Both the position numbers and the translations under genes were made by a program. From contig JADFMN010000002.1 of assembly GCA_022563855.1 (NCBI GenBank), positions 186,001-250,000 of the forward strand: DNA of 64,000 nt, read 5' to 3'. How positions within the stretch are numbered: position 1 is the first letter of the stretch; every line of letters starts with the position of its first letter. This stretch comes from Armatimonadota bacterium (GTDB taxonomy: Bacteria; Armatimonadota; Fimbriimonadia; Fimbriimonadales; Fimbriimonadaceae). The notes under the pieces were generated by a model. That model did no database searches. It was not told the DNA's origin and worked only from the letters and a program-made list of their open reading frames with translations. Shown in pieces: positions 33,941 to 42,615 of the stretch.

Positions 33941-34675
33941 ATGTCAACAGTAGAAAAAGACAAGATCAGACGGAACGTGCGCGAGGACTACGCGAATATC
34001 GCAACGGACGGAGGAGCGTGCTGCGATTCGAGTTGCTGCAGTCCAGACGGCATGGGGTACACGGCCGACGACAGGGCGTCTGTGCCCGACGGCGCCGATT
34101 TGGGACTTGGATGCGGCAACCCACAGGCGATCGCATCGCTCAAACCCGGCGAGACAGTAATCGACCTGGGCAGCGGGGGCGGCTTCGACTGCTTTCTGGC
34201 GGCGCGCGCTGTCGGCGAAACTGGCCGCGTGATCGGCGTGGACATGACCCCGGAGATGGTATCGAAGGCTCGCGAAAACGCCGTTCGAGCTGAGGCGAAC
34301 AACGTCGAGTTCCGTCTTGGCGAGATCGAGAACTTGCCTGTCGCCGACGACACCGCAGACGTCGTGATGTCGAACTGCGTCATCAACCTGTCGCCCGATA
34401 AATCCCGCGTGTTCGACGAAGCGCTTCGCGTGCTGAAACCCGGAGGCCGGCTGGCGATCTACGACCTGATCGCGATCGCGCCGCTGCCAAAAGAACTGAA
34501 AGACGACCGCAGACTATATTCGGCCTGCATCGCCGGAGCGATCAACCGCGAGCAGATCGAAGGGCTGTTGTCGCAGTCGGGGTTTACGCAGATCAAGATC
34601 ACGCCAGCGAACGACTCCTGGTGCGGCGAGACGCAGCACGTCGTCTCCGCCAGCATCGAGGCCGTCAAGCCGTAG
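33941..34675 (+). CDS. arsM: Arsenite S-adenosylmethionine methyltransferase
   Basis: This 244-residue protein has the N-terminal CCDSSCCSPDG region that supplies As(III)-binding Cys residues. GYTADD is followed by ADLGLGCGNPQAIASLKPGE, then the SAM-binding VIDLGSGGGFDCFLAA. SNCVINLSPDK is the third conserved Cys site. The size and motifs are those of ArsM, which makes methylated arsenicals from arsenite. The upstream SigZ gene suggests stress-controlled expression. AGGAG (near 33929) precedes the ATG. Confidence 0.95.
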   Translation: MSTVEKDKIRRNVREDYANIATDGGACCDSSCCSPDGMGYTADDRASVPDGADLGLGCGNPQAIASLKPGETVIDLGSGGGFDCFLAARAVGETGRVIGVDMTPEMVSKARENAVRAEANNVEFRLGEIENLPVADDTADVVMSNCVINLSPDKSRVFDEALRVLKPGGRLAIYDLIAIAPLPKELKDDRRLYSACIAGAINREQIEGLLSQSGFTQIKITPANDSWCGETQHVVSASIEAVKP

Positions 34676-34700
34676 GTAACCTCTTACTTCGGAGCAACAA

Positions 34701-34745
34701 CGTCCTTCGTGTAGCTAGCTTGAACCGCCGGTAGCACGAAGGATG
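34701..34745. terminator. Hairpin between convergent arsM and lipoprotein genes
   Basis: CGTCCTTCGTG (34701-34711) pairs with CACGAAGGATG (34735-34745), with one G-T pair and a 23-nt loop. It overlaps the 3-prime end of the lipoprotein gene. There is no T-run on the plus side, so it is a weak terminator candidate. Confidence 0.45.
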
Positions 34746-35830
34746 CCGTTTTCAAGCCAGACGTGAGCGATATTCTTCGCCGCGCAAGACGACTTGCTGT
34801 GCACAACTTGCTCTAGGAACAGTACCGCTGTCTCCTGATCCCCGATTCTATTTGCATACCACGCGAGCGCCAAGGTTGCTTCTGTCCACGCGTGCTCAAC
34901 TTGGTATTTAGGATCCGATTCGCACAGCACGGTCGTAACAATGTCGATGTCGCCCGAGCGAATACGGGCGAGTGCTTGAACAGACTCGTTATCTGGCAGC
35001 GAGCAAGCGCTGAGGACCTGCTGGACCGGCGAGGCCCGGACTTCTTCTGCCTCACTGCAGTTGCCGCAACCCGACCGGTAGGCGCCCTGCGAAGCTTGAA
35101 GAGCCGCTGCGGACTTTGCGAACTCTCCCTCGAAGGCATAGATCCGGGAAAGAAGGTTTTGAGTATCCACCAGAGCGATGGAGTTCCGACCCCCCCAAAA
35201 GTAGATAGGACCGTCCTTCGGATTTCGAGCTGACTCCATCCATTCGACGATCTCAAGGCACAAATCCCTGCTCTCTTCGATCTTGCCCGCAAAGAACAGC
35301 AACTGCGCTCTGCCCGCCTGAAACTGTTGCACTGTGTCCCAGTCCCAGGGGTACGTTTGAGGCAGCGGCGTTGGGAGCATTTCCTCTAACTTCTTGGCGA
35401 TCACTTCGGCTTCTTCCCATTCGTGGTCGCTGACCGCTCTACGGATCAGGGCAAACTGTTGGTCCCAGCCGTCGGGTGTCACGTAATAGCCGTTGTCGTC
35501 CCATCGGACTGATCTCACTGCGTTTTCGAAATCGGTCTTGACCTTCCTGCTGCGGCCGGTCTCAATATGTGAATCACCGGATGCGAGAACTTCGTCCGCC
35601 AGCCATTTGCTGAGGTCTTCAATGTTCTCTTCGAATCCCCTGCTTTGGTGTGCGGCGTACTGTAGGCCCTCTGGCTTGTCATCGACTTTGACTGGGCGCT
35701 CACCCTCGTATTCGCGCTTTGCCAAGATATCAGGACGTTGTCGTTGGCAGCCAAACGCAGCCACACCCAGGATACAGGCACACAGTGCAATTCCGACAAC
35801 GACTTTCCTTCTTACGTGCCCGTTTCTCAT
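34715..35830 (-). CDS. TPR-like lipoprotein with CGNC motif, paralogue 2
   Basis: This 371-residue protein has a signal with lipobox (CILGVAAFGC). It then has helical repeats (DHEWEEAEVIAKKLEEMLPT, QAGRAQLLFFAGKIEESRDL, LLSRIYAFEGEFAKSAAALQ) and a conserved block SGCGNCSEAEEVRASPVQQV. The gene at 37200 has the same order and the same SGCGNC.E.EE..NSP..QV motif, so they are paralogues. The CxxC could bind metal or form a disulfide. The family is unrecognised. Confidence 0.7.
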   Translation of the reverse strand: MRNGHVRRKVVVGIALCACILGVAAFGCQRQRPDILAKREYEGERPVKVDDKPEGLQYAAHQSRGFEENIEDLSKWLADEVLASGDSHIETGRSRKVKTDFENAVRSVRWDDNGYYVTPDGWDQQFALIRRAVSDHEWEEAEVIAKKLEEMLPTPLPQTYPWDWDTVQQFQAGRAQLLFFAGKIEESRDLCLEIVEWMESARNPKDGPIYFWGGRNSIALVDTQNLLSRIYAFEGEFAKSAAALQASQGAYRSGCGNCSEAEEVRASPVQQVLSACSLPDNESVQALARIRSGDIDIVTTVLCESDPKYQVEHAWTEATLALAWYANRIGDQETAVLFLEQVVHSKSSCAAKNIAHVWLENGILRATGGSS

Positions 35831-35901
35831 GTCCTAGTCCGGTATCTCAATCCTAGAAGTGTGTGCCTGTAGTATACGGCAGGGTTCAGTCTGTTCAGCA
35901 A

Positions 35902-35958
35902 TTATCTATGGATCTCTTCTGCCCGAAGCGCCTCCAGCACCGTTTCGCTTGTCGTCTC
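35902..35958 (-). pseudogene. Detached 3-prime tail of lpdA (copy A)
   Basis: The minus-strand frame ETTSETVLEALRAEEIHR stop aligns with the end of LpdA (PTMSEAVLEAFEDAHGLA then IHK stop), with a 3-codon deletion. It starts 8 bp after the stop of the membrane-protein gene and precedes the CGNC paralogue, just as the intact lpdA precedes the other paralogue. Confidence 0.7.
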
Positions 35959-35966
35959 GCGCGAGC

Positions 35967-36647
35967 CTAGTTGAAACCGAACACCTCGCCGATCGCCTCG
36001 AGTACGTTGACGTAGAAGTTCCCGCCGACCTCGCGGATGATTTCAAACGGCAGGTCGGGCGCTCCGAAGAAAGGCCGCACAGTCCAGCCGAGTTGGCTGC
36101 CGACGAACGCGAAAAGGAAGATCCAAAGGATCAAGATACGCCTGCGCGCCTTCTTGTCGCCCGCGTCCTGATCGGTGAGCGCGAGCATCCCCCGATGGAA
36201 GAACGTCACGCCGAACAGAGCGGTCGCAGCGAGTATCGAGACGTTTAGCAGCTTGAAGAACTGGTAGTGATCCGCGGTCATCAGAAAGAACGCCGTGATA
36301 GGCGCGAAGCCGAGAAGAAGCACGCCGGTTATGGCGAGGGTGCCCAGGATGACCATCACGTGTTGGGCGAGGTTCTGCTTCGCCCCGAAGAGCAGGTTGA
36401 GGACGTACAGCGCCGGCAGACAGATCGCGGCCGTCAGCACGTAGAGGATGGGCAGCTTGACCGCTGCGCTGAGGGCTTGCCCCCAGCCGGAGTACCCGCC
36501 CATGAGCGCGCCGTAAATCGCGAAGTACAGGGAAGCGGACAGAAGAAGCGACAGGTTCCTCTGCCACAGGTTCTCGACGTTCTTGACTTCGTCAAAGAAG
36601 CCTGCCCTGTCCTGGAGAATTCGAAAAGGAGCCCCTAGATCCACCAT
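35967..36647 (-). CDS. Polytopic membrane protein (about 6 helices)
   Basis: This 226-residue protein starts with a cytoplasmic segment (FRILQDRAGFFDEVKN). About six hydrophobic helices follow (LSLLLSASLYFAIYGALMGG, LPILYVLTAAICLPALYVLN, VMVILGTLAITGVLLLGFAP, ILILWIFLFAFVGSQLGW). The last 30 residues (PFFGAPDLPFEIIREVGGNF) lie outside the membrane. It resembles Yip1-like membrane proteins in layout, but I cannot name a family with confidence. It sits between repeat DNA and an lpdA tail copy. Confidence 0.7.
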   Translation of the reverse strand: MVDLGAPFRILQDRAGFFDEVKNVENLWQRNLSLLLSASLYFAIYGALMGGYSGWGQALSAAVKLPILYVLTAAICLPALYVLNLLFGAKQNLAQHVMVILGTLAITGVLLLGFAPITAFFLMTADHYQFFKLLNVSILAATALFGVTFFHRGMLALTDQDAGDKKARRRILILWIFLFAFVGSQLGWTVRPFFGAPDLPFEIIREVGGNFYVNVLEAIGEVFGFN

Positions 36648-37199
36648 AGTTTTACACCACCCTACCTAACACGGATAAATTTCGATGCGTTCCCAGCATC
36701 GCCAGTACTTGGAGACCGGTTCCCTCCCTCCTCCGAGGGGGAGGGTTAGGGAGAGGGGGTGAACTGACGAAGTCCTTTCGTCTTTCCCAACGGGGTGCCG
36801 ACGGCGGAAGGCAAATCGGAAGGGACCCTCCTCCCTCCACACTCGAAGTGTGGAGGGTGCTGTCCAGCACAGCCTGTTGTTGGGAGATTCCACTTGACTT
36901 CGAGTCTAGAGTCATGATGAGCACCGAAGCTACATGGCTGCCCCGCACGGGCATCGAGACAACCATGCCACACATGCGCCCGTCAATCGCAAATTAAGCG
37001 GAAAGGACTTTCATTGATTGGACCCCTCACCCATCCGCGTCGAACTCTCCACCGGAGAGTTCTTTGGCGGACCCTCCTCTCAAGGGGAGAGGGGACCGTC
37101 TGCACTCAGCACCCGGCACTCAGTACTCTGCCCTCACTTGTGGATCGCCGTGCCGTGGGTCTCCTCGAACGCCAATGGCCAGGTCTAGCGGACAACTCC
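36648..37199. repeat. 552-bp repeat region with an lpdA tail
   Basis: No gene is present. A family B-like G-rich hairpin (CCCTCCCTCCTCCGAGGGGG onward, near 36722-36760) is followed by a family C hairpin at 36833-36857, the same as at 23257-23281 apart from one loop base. A small hairpin lies at 37043-37061 (AACTCTCC/GGAGAGTT). The lpdA tail copy B is at 37134-37175. Confidence 0.65.
37134..37175 (-). pseudogene. Detached 3-prime tail of lpdA (copy B)
   Basis: Minus-strand AFEETHGTAIHK stop copies the last 13 codons of LpdA (AFEDAHGLAIHK stop) with three changes. The stop codon TGA and the downstream setting are kept. No other part of lpdA is nearby except the intact gene 1 kb upstream. Confidence 0.75.
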
Positions 37200-38183
37200 T
37201 TACTGTGGTGTCAGAGAAACTTCCGCCGAAGTCGCATAGAGGGGAAGCCAGACAATCGCCAGTTTCCGAGCCTCGCAAGACTCAATATTCGATGATGCCG
37301 CTTGCTCCAAAAAGTGCCTTGCTCGCGCTTCGTCGCCCTCTCTGATCGCGATCTCCGCGAGGGCAAAGGATGCTTCGGCCCAAGCGTGATCTCGCTGCCA
37401 GTCTGTTGTGTCTCCATTCAGGCTGGACTCGGTGAGCAGAATGTCGCCCAGCCTAATTGACTGGAGGGCGCGAACAGCGTCCGCCTTCGGGAGCAGTGCT
37501 GCCTGCCAGACCTGCTTGATCGGCGAGTTCCATATTTCCTCGCCTTCTTCACAGTTTCCGCAGCCGCTCCAACTCGCGTTCGCCGATTTATCGAGGAGTT
37601 CGAGTGCCTCGGAGTAGTCGCCGCGCCTGGCGCTGATCCTGGCGAGCAGCATCTCGGCATCCTCCACTGCATAAGAACCTCCCCAGTAAGACTCCTCGGA
37701 CTCAAGCCGCTTTGAGACGGACTTGCATATCTCTTCGCTGTAGTCCGTCTGTCCTGCAAAGAACAGCAGCTCCGCGCGCGCTGACTGGAACGACTCCTTC
37801 GTGTCCAAGTTCCAAGGGTACTCGTCGGGCATCGGATTTGGGAGCATGTCTTCCAAGGCCGCAACATAGTTGGCGGCAAGGCTCCACTCGCGGCCATTGA
37901 TGGCCTCGCGCATTTTCGCGACTATACCGTCCCATTCGGCAGGCTTTCCGGGCTCCGTAAGGTCGTCGCGGGTCGGGTCGAACCATGCGCTGCGCAGTTC
38001 TTGCTCGATCAGCGTTGTCGTTAATTCGTCAGTGATGTCCACCGGCCTGTCTGCGCTCGTTTTCACTGCCAAGTCGTCCTCTTCCGTGCCGTTCATGAGA
38101 ACAACCGACACAAGCGTTCCTAGGAAAATGATCGAAATGGCTGCGATAACGGCGACTTTCTTTCCGTCAATAATTGATCTCAT
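37200..38183 (-). CDS. TPR-like membrane-anchored protein with CGNC motif, paralogue 1
   Basis: This 327-residue protein has an N-terminal membrane anchor (VAVIAAISIIFLGTLVSVVL, no lipobox). Helical repeats follow (GREWSLAANYVAALEDMLPN, ARAELLFFAGQTDYSEEICK, LARISARRGDYSEALELLDK). The conserved SGCGNCEEGEEIWNSPIKQV matches the paralogue at 34715. It follows the lpdA stop by 70 nt on the same strand, so it may share its transcript. Its function is unknown. Confidence 0.7.
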   Translation of the reverse strand: MRSIIDGKKVAVIAAISIIFLGTLVSVVLMNGTEEDDLAVKTSADRPVDITDELTTTLIEQELRSAWFDPTRDDLTEPGKPAEWDGIVAKMREAINGREWSLAANYVAALEDMLPNPMPDEYPWNLDTKESFQSARAELLFFAGQTDYSEEICKSVSKRLESEESYWGGSYAVEDAEMLLARISARRGDYSEALELLDKSANASWSGCGNCEEGEEIWNSPIKQVWQAALLPKADAVRALQSIRLGDILLTESSLNGDTTDWQRDHAWAEASFALAEIAIREGDEARARHFLEQAASSNIESCEARKLAIVWLPLYATSAEVSLTPQ

Positions 38184-38253
38184 CGTCTTGCTCCTGATTG
38201 CCCCCGTCGCTATGTGTTTACAGTATAGGGGACGGTTTAGAGTTTCTGCGAGT

Positions 38254-39669
38254 TCATTTGTGAATCGCCAGGCCGTGGGCGTCTTCGAACGCCTCCAGCA
38301 CGGCCTCGCTCATCGTCGGGTGGGCGTGGATCATCTCGGCCATGTAGTCGAGCGTCGCTTCGAGCTTGATCGCGGCGACGCCCTCGTGGATCATGTCGGT
38401 GACGTGCGAGCCGATCATGTGGACGCCAAGAACCTCGCCGTACTTCTTGTCGCAAACGACCTTGACGAATCCGTCGATGTGTGCGCTGGCCATCGCTTTG
38501 CCGAGCGTGCGGAAGTTGGATTTGCCGATCGTAACGTCGAACCCCTTGGTCCTTGCCTCCTCCTCGGTCAGGCCGACTGAAGCGACCTCGGGGACGGTGT
38601 AGACGCAGTTCGGCACGGCGTTGTACTCCATCTCGCGGCTTTCGCCTTTGACGATGTTGGTCGCCACCCGGATGCCTTCGGCGCTGGCGACGTGCGCGAG
38701 CTGGATGCGTCCGGTGACGTCGCCGATCGCATAGACGTTCGGCGCGTGCGTCTTCAGCGTGTCGTCGACGACCTCGACGCCGCCCTTGTGCAGCTTCACG
38801 CCGATCTTCTCGAGGTCCATGCCGTCGGTGCACGCCTTGCGCCCGACGCCGAGCAGGATCACCTCGACCTCGGTCACCTCGGTCTTGCCGTCGGCGGTGA
38901 CGTGGCACTTCCAGCCCTTCTTGGTCTTCACGACCTTGTCGAGCGAGGCGCTGACCTTGACGGTGTTGCCCTGGCGGGCCATGAGCTTGGTCAGCTCCTT
39001 GCCGAGGTCGGCGTCCATCATCGGGATGAGGCTCGGCAGCATCTCCACGATCGTCACCTCTGTGCCGAGCCCGTTGAAGACGTAGCCGAACTCGACCCCG
39101 ACCGCCCCGCCGCCGAGCACGAGCATGCTCTTCGGCACGTAGGGCGCGGTGACAGCGTCGTCGCTGGTCCAGATTCCTTCGTCGCGGCCGCCCTTCAGCC
39201 CCGGGATCTTGAGAATGATGACGCTCGACCCCATCGCCAGGATGAAGTTCTTGGCGCGAAGCTTCGTCTTCTTGCCATCCTTCTCGACCTCGACGGTGTT
39301 GCCGTCGATGAACTTCGCGAACCCTTCGACGTGTGTGATCTTGTTCTTCTTGAAGAGGAACCCGACGCCGCTGCGCAGGGTTTCGACGATCTTGTCGCGC
39401 CGGTCGGAGTAAGCCTGGAAGTCGATCTCGACCTCGCCCTTCACGATCACGCCGAGCTTGGCGGCGTTCTTGACGTCGTTGAGGCGCTCGACGCCCGCGA
39501 TCATCACCTTGCTCGGGATGCACCCCCAGTTCAGGCAGGTACCTCCGAGATACTCCTTCTCGACGACGGTCACGCTTGCGCCGAGTTGGGCGGCGCGGAT
39601 GGCGGCGACGTATCCGCCGGGGCCAGCTCCGATCACGATGATGTCTGCGTCAAAGTTGTCTTTGGCCAT
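38254..39669 (-). CDS. lpdA: Dihydrolipoyl dehydrogenase
   Basis: The protein has 471 residues, the usual length. The FAD site is VIGAGPGGYVAAIRA and the redox disulfide lies in GGTCLNWGCIPSK. The NAD domain carries LVLGGGAVGVEFGYVF. The second FAD motif is YAIGDVTGRIQLAHVAS and the catalytic His-Glu region is HAHPTMSEAVLEA. It is the E3 component of pyruvate and 2-oxoacid dehydrogenase complexes; no E1 or E2 genes are nearby. Two detached copies of its 3-prime tail lie downstream at 37134-37175 and 35902-35958. Confidence 0.96.
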   Translation of the reverse strand: MAKDNFDADIIVIGAGPGGYVAAIRAAQLGASVTVVEKEYLGGTCLNWGCIPSKVMIAGVERLNDVKNAAKLGVIVKGEVEIDFQAYSDRRDKIVETLRSGVGFLFKKNKITHVEGFAKFIDGNTVEVEKDGKKTKLRAKNFILAMGSSVIILKIPGLKGGRDEGIWTSDDAVTAPYVPKSMLVLGGGAVGVEFGYVFNGLGTEVTIVEMLPSLIPMMDADLGKELTKLMARQGNTVKVSASLDKVVKTKKGWKCHVTADGKTEVTEVEVILLGVGRKACTDGMDLEKIGVKLHKGGVEVVDDTLKTHAPNVYAIGDVTGRIQLAHVASAEGIRVATNIVKGESREMEYNAVPNCVYTVPEVASVGLTEEEARTKGFDVTIGKSNFRTLGKAMASAHIDGFVKVVCDKKYGEVLGVHMIGSHVTDMIHEGVAAIKLEATLDYMAEMIHAHPTMSEAVLEAFEDAHGLAIHK

Positions 39670-39850
39670 GAGGTTCCTGCTGTGTTTTGGTGCCTAGTGA
39701 ACGATGTGTCAAGGCTAGTGAATGCGATCGGACAGTAGGCGTTTGAACTGCGCCATGTTACCTGTGGGGGTGCCACGAATCTACCGACGTGCCCAGCCCT
39801 GCCAGAGACTTGATCGACGTAATTCTTGGCTTTCTGCGGACAAAGCAATC

Positions 39851-39878
39851 TTGGATTCGATCATGGAAGCAGTATAAT
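39851..39878 (+). promoter_or_regulatory. Promoter of the kinase-like / HD-GYP operon
   Basis: TTGGAT (39851-39856), a 16-bp spacer and TATAAT (39873-39878) form a good housekeeping promoter. The leader to ATG 39999 would be about 115 nt and can form two 7-bp stems (TCCGGTG 39883-39889 with CGCCGGA 39901-39907, and GTTGCCG 39930-39936 with CGGCAAC 39960-39966). AGCCGGA at 39921 could compete with the first stem. Confidence 0.6.
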
Positions 39879-39998
39879 TCCGTCCGGTGTATCCGAGGAA
39901 CGCCGGATGATGTTTGGGCCAGCCGGATTGTTGCCGTCAAGTCGTGAGGCGCGGTCTTGCGGCAACCTTGTTTTCAGCACCGATCAAAGGCGGTGGAT

Positions 39999-41555
39999 AT
40001 GAAGTGTCCTGACGACGTTGGCGGCGATAGCGCAGCCCGTGGGTTGCACGTGAGGTTCGGCGAGGGTTCAGCACTCGGCTCCTTCGTGATGGATTCAGAC
40101 GGGCAGTTCATCAAAGTCGACGACGTGTTCTCGGGCATGCTAGGAGTGCGTCTGGACGATCTGGACGGCCACGATTGGATGGCAAACCTCACCCCCGAAG
40201 ACCGAGCATCGGTCAGCACAGCCATTCAAGACGGTTTGGCAGCTCGCAAACCGTTCGCCGTAGAGTTCGACGGTTCCATAGGAGACGGCGCTGCTATAGC
40301 ATGCTGCCTTCGCGCAGCCCCCATCTTCAACGGAGAGGAGTTTATCGGTTTCGCCGGAACGGTTGAGGACCTGACGGAGCGACGCCAACTCGAACTGGCC
40401 TGCGAACAGGCGCGTCTTCAGGCGGACGAGGCCAACCTTGAGAAGAGCAGGTTGTTGGCGCAGGTCGGCAGGGAGTTCCGCACTCGGCTCAATACGATGC
40501 TCGGGTTTGCACAAGTGTTGGAGATGGAGGCTGCGACCGACCGTCAGCGGGACTTCGTCGAGAAGATTCGTCGTGCGGGGAGCTATCTGCTGTCGCTCAT
40601 CGATGGAGTCGTGGATCTCGGTAAGATCGAGTCGCAAACGCTGGACCTGCGAGCCGAGCCCGTGTTGCTCAGCACTGCGATTCAAGAGGTTACGGACGCC
40701 ATAAAACCGTTGGCCCACGAGCGCGCAGTGCGGATCGACGTTGGGGTTGATTCGCTCAAGGGCATCTACGTCGCGGCTGACCGGCGGAGACTGCGACAAG
40801 TGCTGATCACGATCTTGGAAAACGCCGTAAAGTACAACAAGCTGGAAGGCACAGTCAAGATCAGTGGCGAGGTCGACCTTTCCGGAACCTACAAACTGTC
40901 GATCTCTGACACCGGCGTCGGCATTCCCGCGGACAAAGTCGCGAAGCTGTTCACACCGTTTGAACGACTTGGCTCAGACTCTAGCTCAGATGCCGGCACC
41001 GGCCTTAGCCTCGCCATCTCCTCGCGGCTCGTGAACGCGATGGATGGAACGCTTGAGGTCGATTCGGTGGAGGGTACAGGTTCAACGTTTACGCTCGGTC
41101 TAAGATGCATAGATGGCACATCGGCGTTCAAGGACGACGATGAGACGCGTCTAGAGCAGCTCTACTTCGACGGTGAGCCGGCAGCAACGAAGATCCTGTT
41201 GATCGAAGATGACGAGCTGAACATTCGACTGATCGAGACGATCTTCCAGCGCCATAGCAGTTGCAAACTTCAAGTGGCTATGACCGGGGTTCTAGGCCTC
41301 GAACTTGCCTTGACTGAGCGTCCAGACGTGATCCTGCTGGACGTGAACCTTCCGGACGTATCCGGCACCGGACTGATCGAGAAGCTTCGGGCCGAGCGGT
41401 CTTTGACAGAGACGGCGATCATCGTGATCAGCGCGGATGCGGCGGAGAAACAGATCAAGAAGTTCCTTGATTCCGGAGCAGACCAGTACCTTACCAAGCC
41501 GATCGTCGTCTCTGAATTGCTGCGTGCGATCGAGGCGCAGTTGCAACCGACTTAG
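39999..41555 (+). CDS. PAS-histidine-kinase-like-receiver protein lacking the phosphoacceptor His
   Basis: About 518 residues hold a PAS domain (residues 20-125), a coiled coil, a HisKA-like helix pair, an HATPase domain and a receiver domain. The HisKA motif that normally reads SHELRTPLN is GREFRTRLN here, so the phosphorylated His is Arg (about residue 158). The ATPase motifs look intact (ILENAVKYN, SDTGVGIP, GTGLSLAIS). The receiver has LLIEDDELN, ILLDVNLPD and TKP. It may act as an ATP-dependent scaffold or be phosphorylated on its receiver by another kinase. ATG 39999 with GGTGG upstream is preferred to TTG 39957. The HD-GYP gene follows after 3 nt. Confidence 0.85.
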   Translation: MKCPDDVGGDSAARGLHVRFGEGSALGSFVMDSDGQFIKVDDVFSGMLGVRLDDLDGHDWMANLTPEDRASVSTAIQDGLAARKPFAVEFDGSIGDGAAIACCLRAAPIFNGEEFIGFAGTVEDLTERRQLELACEQARLQADEANLEKSRLLAQVGREFRTRLNTMLGFAQVLEMEAATDRQRDFVEKIRRAGSYLLSLIDGVVDLGKIESQTLDLRAEPVLLSTAIQEVTDAIKPLAHERAVRIDVGVDSLKGIYVAADRRRLRQVLITILENAVKYNKLEGTVKISGEVDLSGTYKLSISDTGVGIPADKVAKLFTPFERLGSDSSSDAGTGLSLAISSRLVNAMDGTLEVDSVEGTGSTFTLGLRCIDGTSAFKDDDETRLEQLYFDGEPAATKILLIEDDELNIRLIETIFQRHSSCKLQVAMTGVLGLELALTERPDVILLDVNLPDVSGTGLIEKLRAERSLTETAIIVISADAAEKQIKKFLDSGADQYLTKPIVVSELLRAIEAQLQPT

Positions 41556-41558
41556 CGC

Positions 41559-42614
41559 ATGATCAATGTTCCAGACAGTCTGAAGAGCATGTGCGTCTTC
41601 GTCATCGACGACGAGGCGACGAACAGATTGCTCCTGGAGCGGTTTCTGATGGAGGCGGGTTTTAACAACATCGTCTGCATCGGCGACCCTAACCAGGTCA
41701 TCGAAATGATGACTGAGACAACCCCAGACATCGTCATTCTCGATCTCCACATGCCGGGGCGCGACGGCTTTTCGCTGCTGCAGGAGATTCGCGAGCGGCA
41801 CCCGGCCTGGAACCAGATTCCGATCCTGGTGTTCACGGCTGACGTGAACCGGGAGACCCGTCAGAAGGCGCTGGACATGGGGGCGAACGATTTTCTCGCG
41901 AAACCCGGCGACGCGGTTGAGATCGCCTTGCGCGTGCGCAATTTCCTTCGCACGAGGCAGCTGTACCTCGAGCTGGAGCGGCACAGCCTCGACCTCGAGG
42001 CGAAGGTCCAGGAGAGAACTTTAGAGCTGTCCAGAGCGACGGAGGACTCCTTGTGGCGCCTCGCGCGCGCATCGGAGTATCGGGACGACACCACTGGGGA
42101 GCACACTTTGCGCGTCGGCGTGCTGTCAGCGTTCATCGCCGATGAGCTCGGCATGAGCCGCGAGGAAGTCGAGATGATCCGTCGAGCAGCGCCGCTTCAC
42201 GATATCGGAAAGATCGGGATTCCTGACAGCATCCTGCTCAAGCGCGGCAAGCTCAGCGATGACGAGATGGACGTGGTGAAATCGCACGTCAAGATCGGCG
42301 TCGGCCTGCTTGCTGGCAGCAGCTCCAATCTGATGCGACTCGCCGCGACCATAGCGGGCACCCACCATGAAAAGTGGGACGGGACCGGGTATCCCAACCG
42401 GGTTGTTGGCGAGGAGATTCCTATCGTGGGGCGAATCGTAGCGGTGGCCGACGTTTTCGACGCGCTCACCCACGACCGACCTTACAAAAACGCCTGGTCG
42501 CGCGAGGATGCAGTCAAAGAAATCAGGAGGCTCTCTGGCACACACTTCGATCCTCGCGTGGCAGACGCGTTCAGCCGCGTAGTCGGCAAATTCGCCGAAG
42601 AGATGTTGGTCTAG
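41559..42614 (+). CDS. Response regulator with HD-GYP c-di-GMP phosphodiesterase domain
   Basis: This 351-residue protein has an N-terminal receiver (VFVIDDEATN, ILDLHMPGRDGF with the phosphoacceptor Asp, AKPGD), then a coiled coil. The HD-GYP domain has EYRDDTTGEHTLRVG, HDIGKIGIPD and THHEKWDGTGYP, then DVFDALTHDRPYK. All metal ligands of the active c-di-GMP phosphodiesterase type are visible. It is the output partner of the kinase-like gene 3 nt upstream. Confidence 0.95.
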   Translation: MINVPDSLKSMCVFVIDDEATNRLLLERFLMEAGFNNIVCIGDPNQVIEMMTETTPDIVILDLHMPGRDGFSLLQEIRERHPAWNQIPILVFTADVNRETRQKALDMGANDFLAKPGDAVEIALRVRNFLRTRQLYLELERHSLDLEAKVQERTLELSRATEDSLWRLARASEYRDDTTGEHTLRVGVLSAFIADELGMSREEVEMIRRAAPLHDIGKIGIPDSILLKRGKLSDDEMDVVKSHVKIGVGLLAGSSSNLMRLAATIAGTHHEKWDGTGYPNRVVGEEIPIVGRIVAVADVFDALTHDRPYKNAWSREDAVKEIRRLSGTHFDPRVADAFSRVVGKFAEEMLV

Positions 42615-42615
42615 T

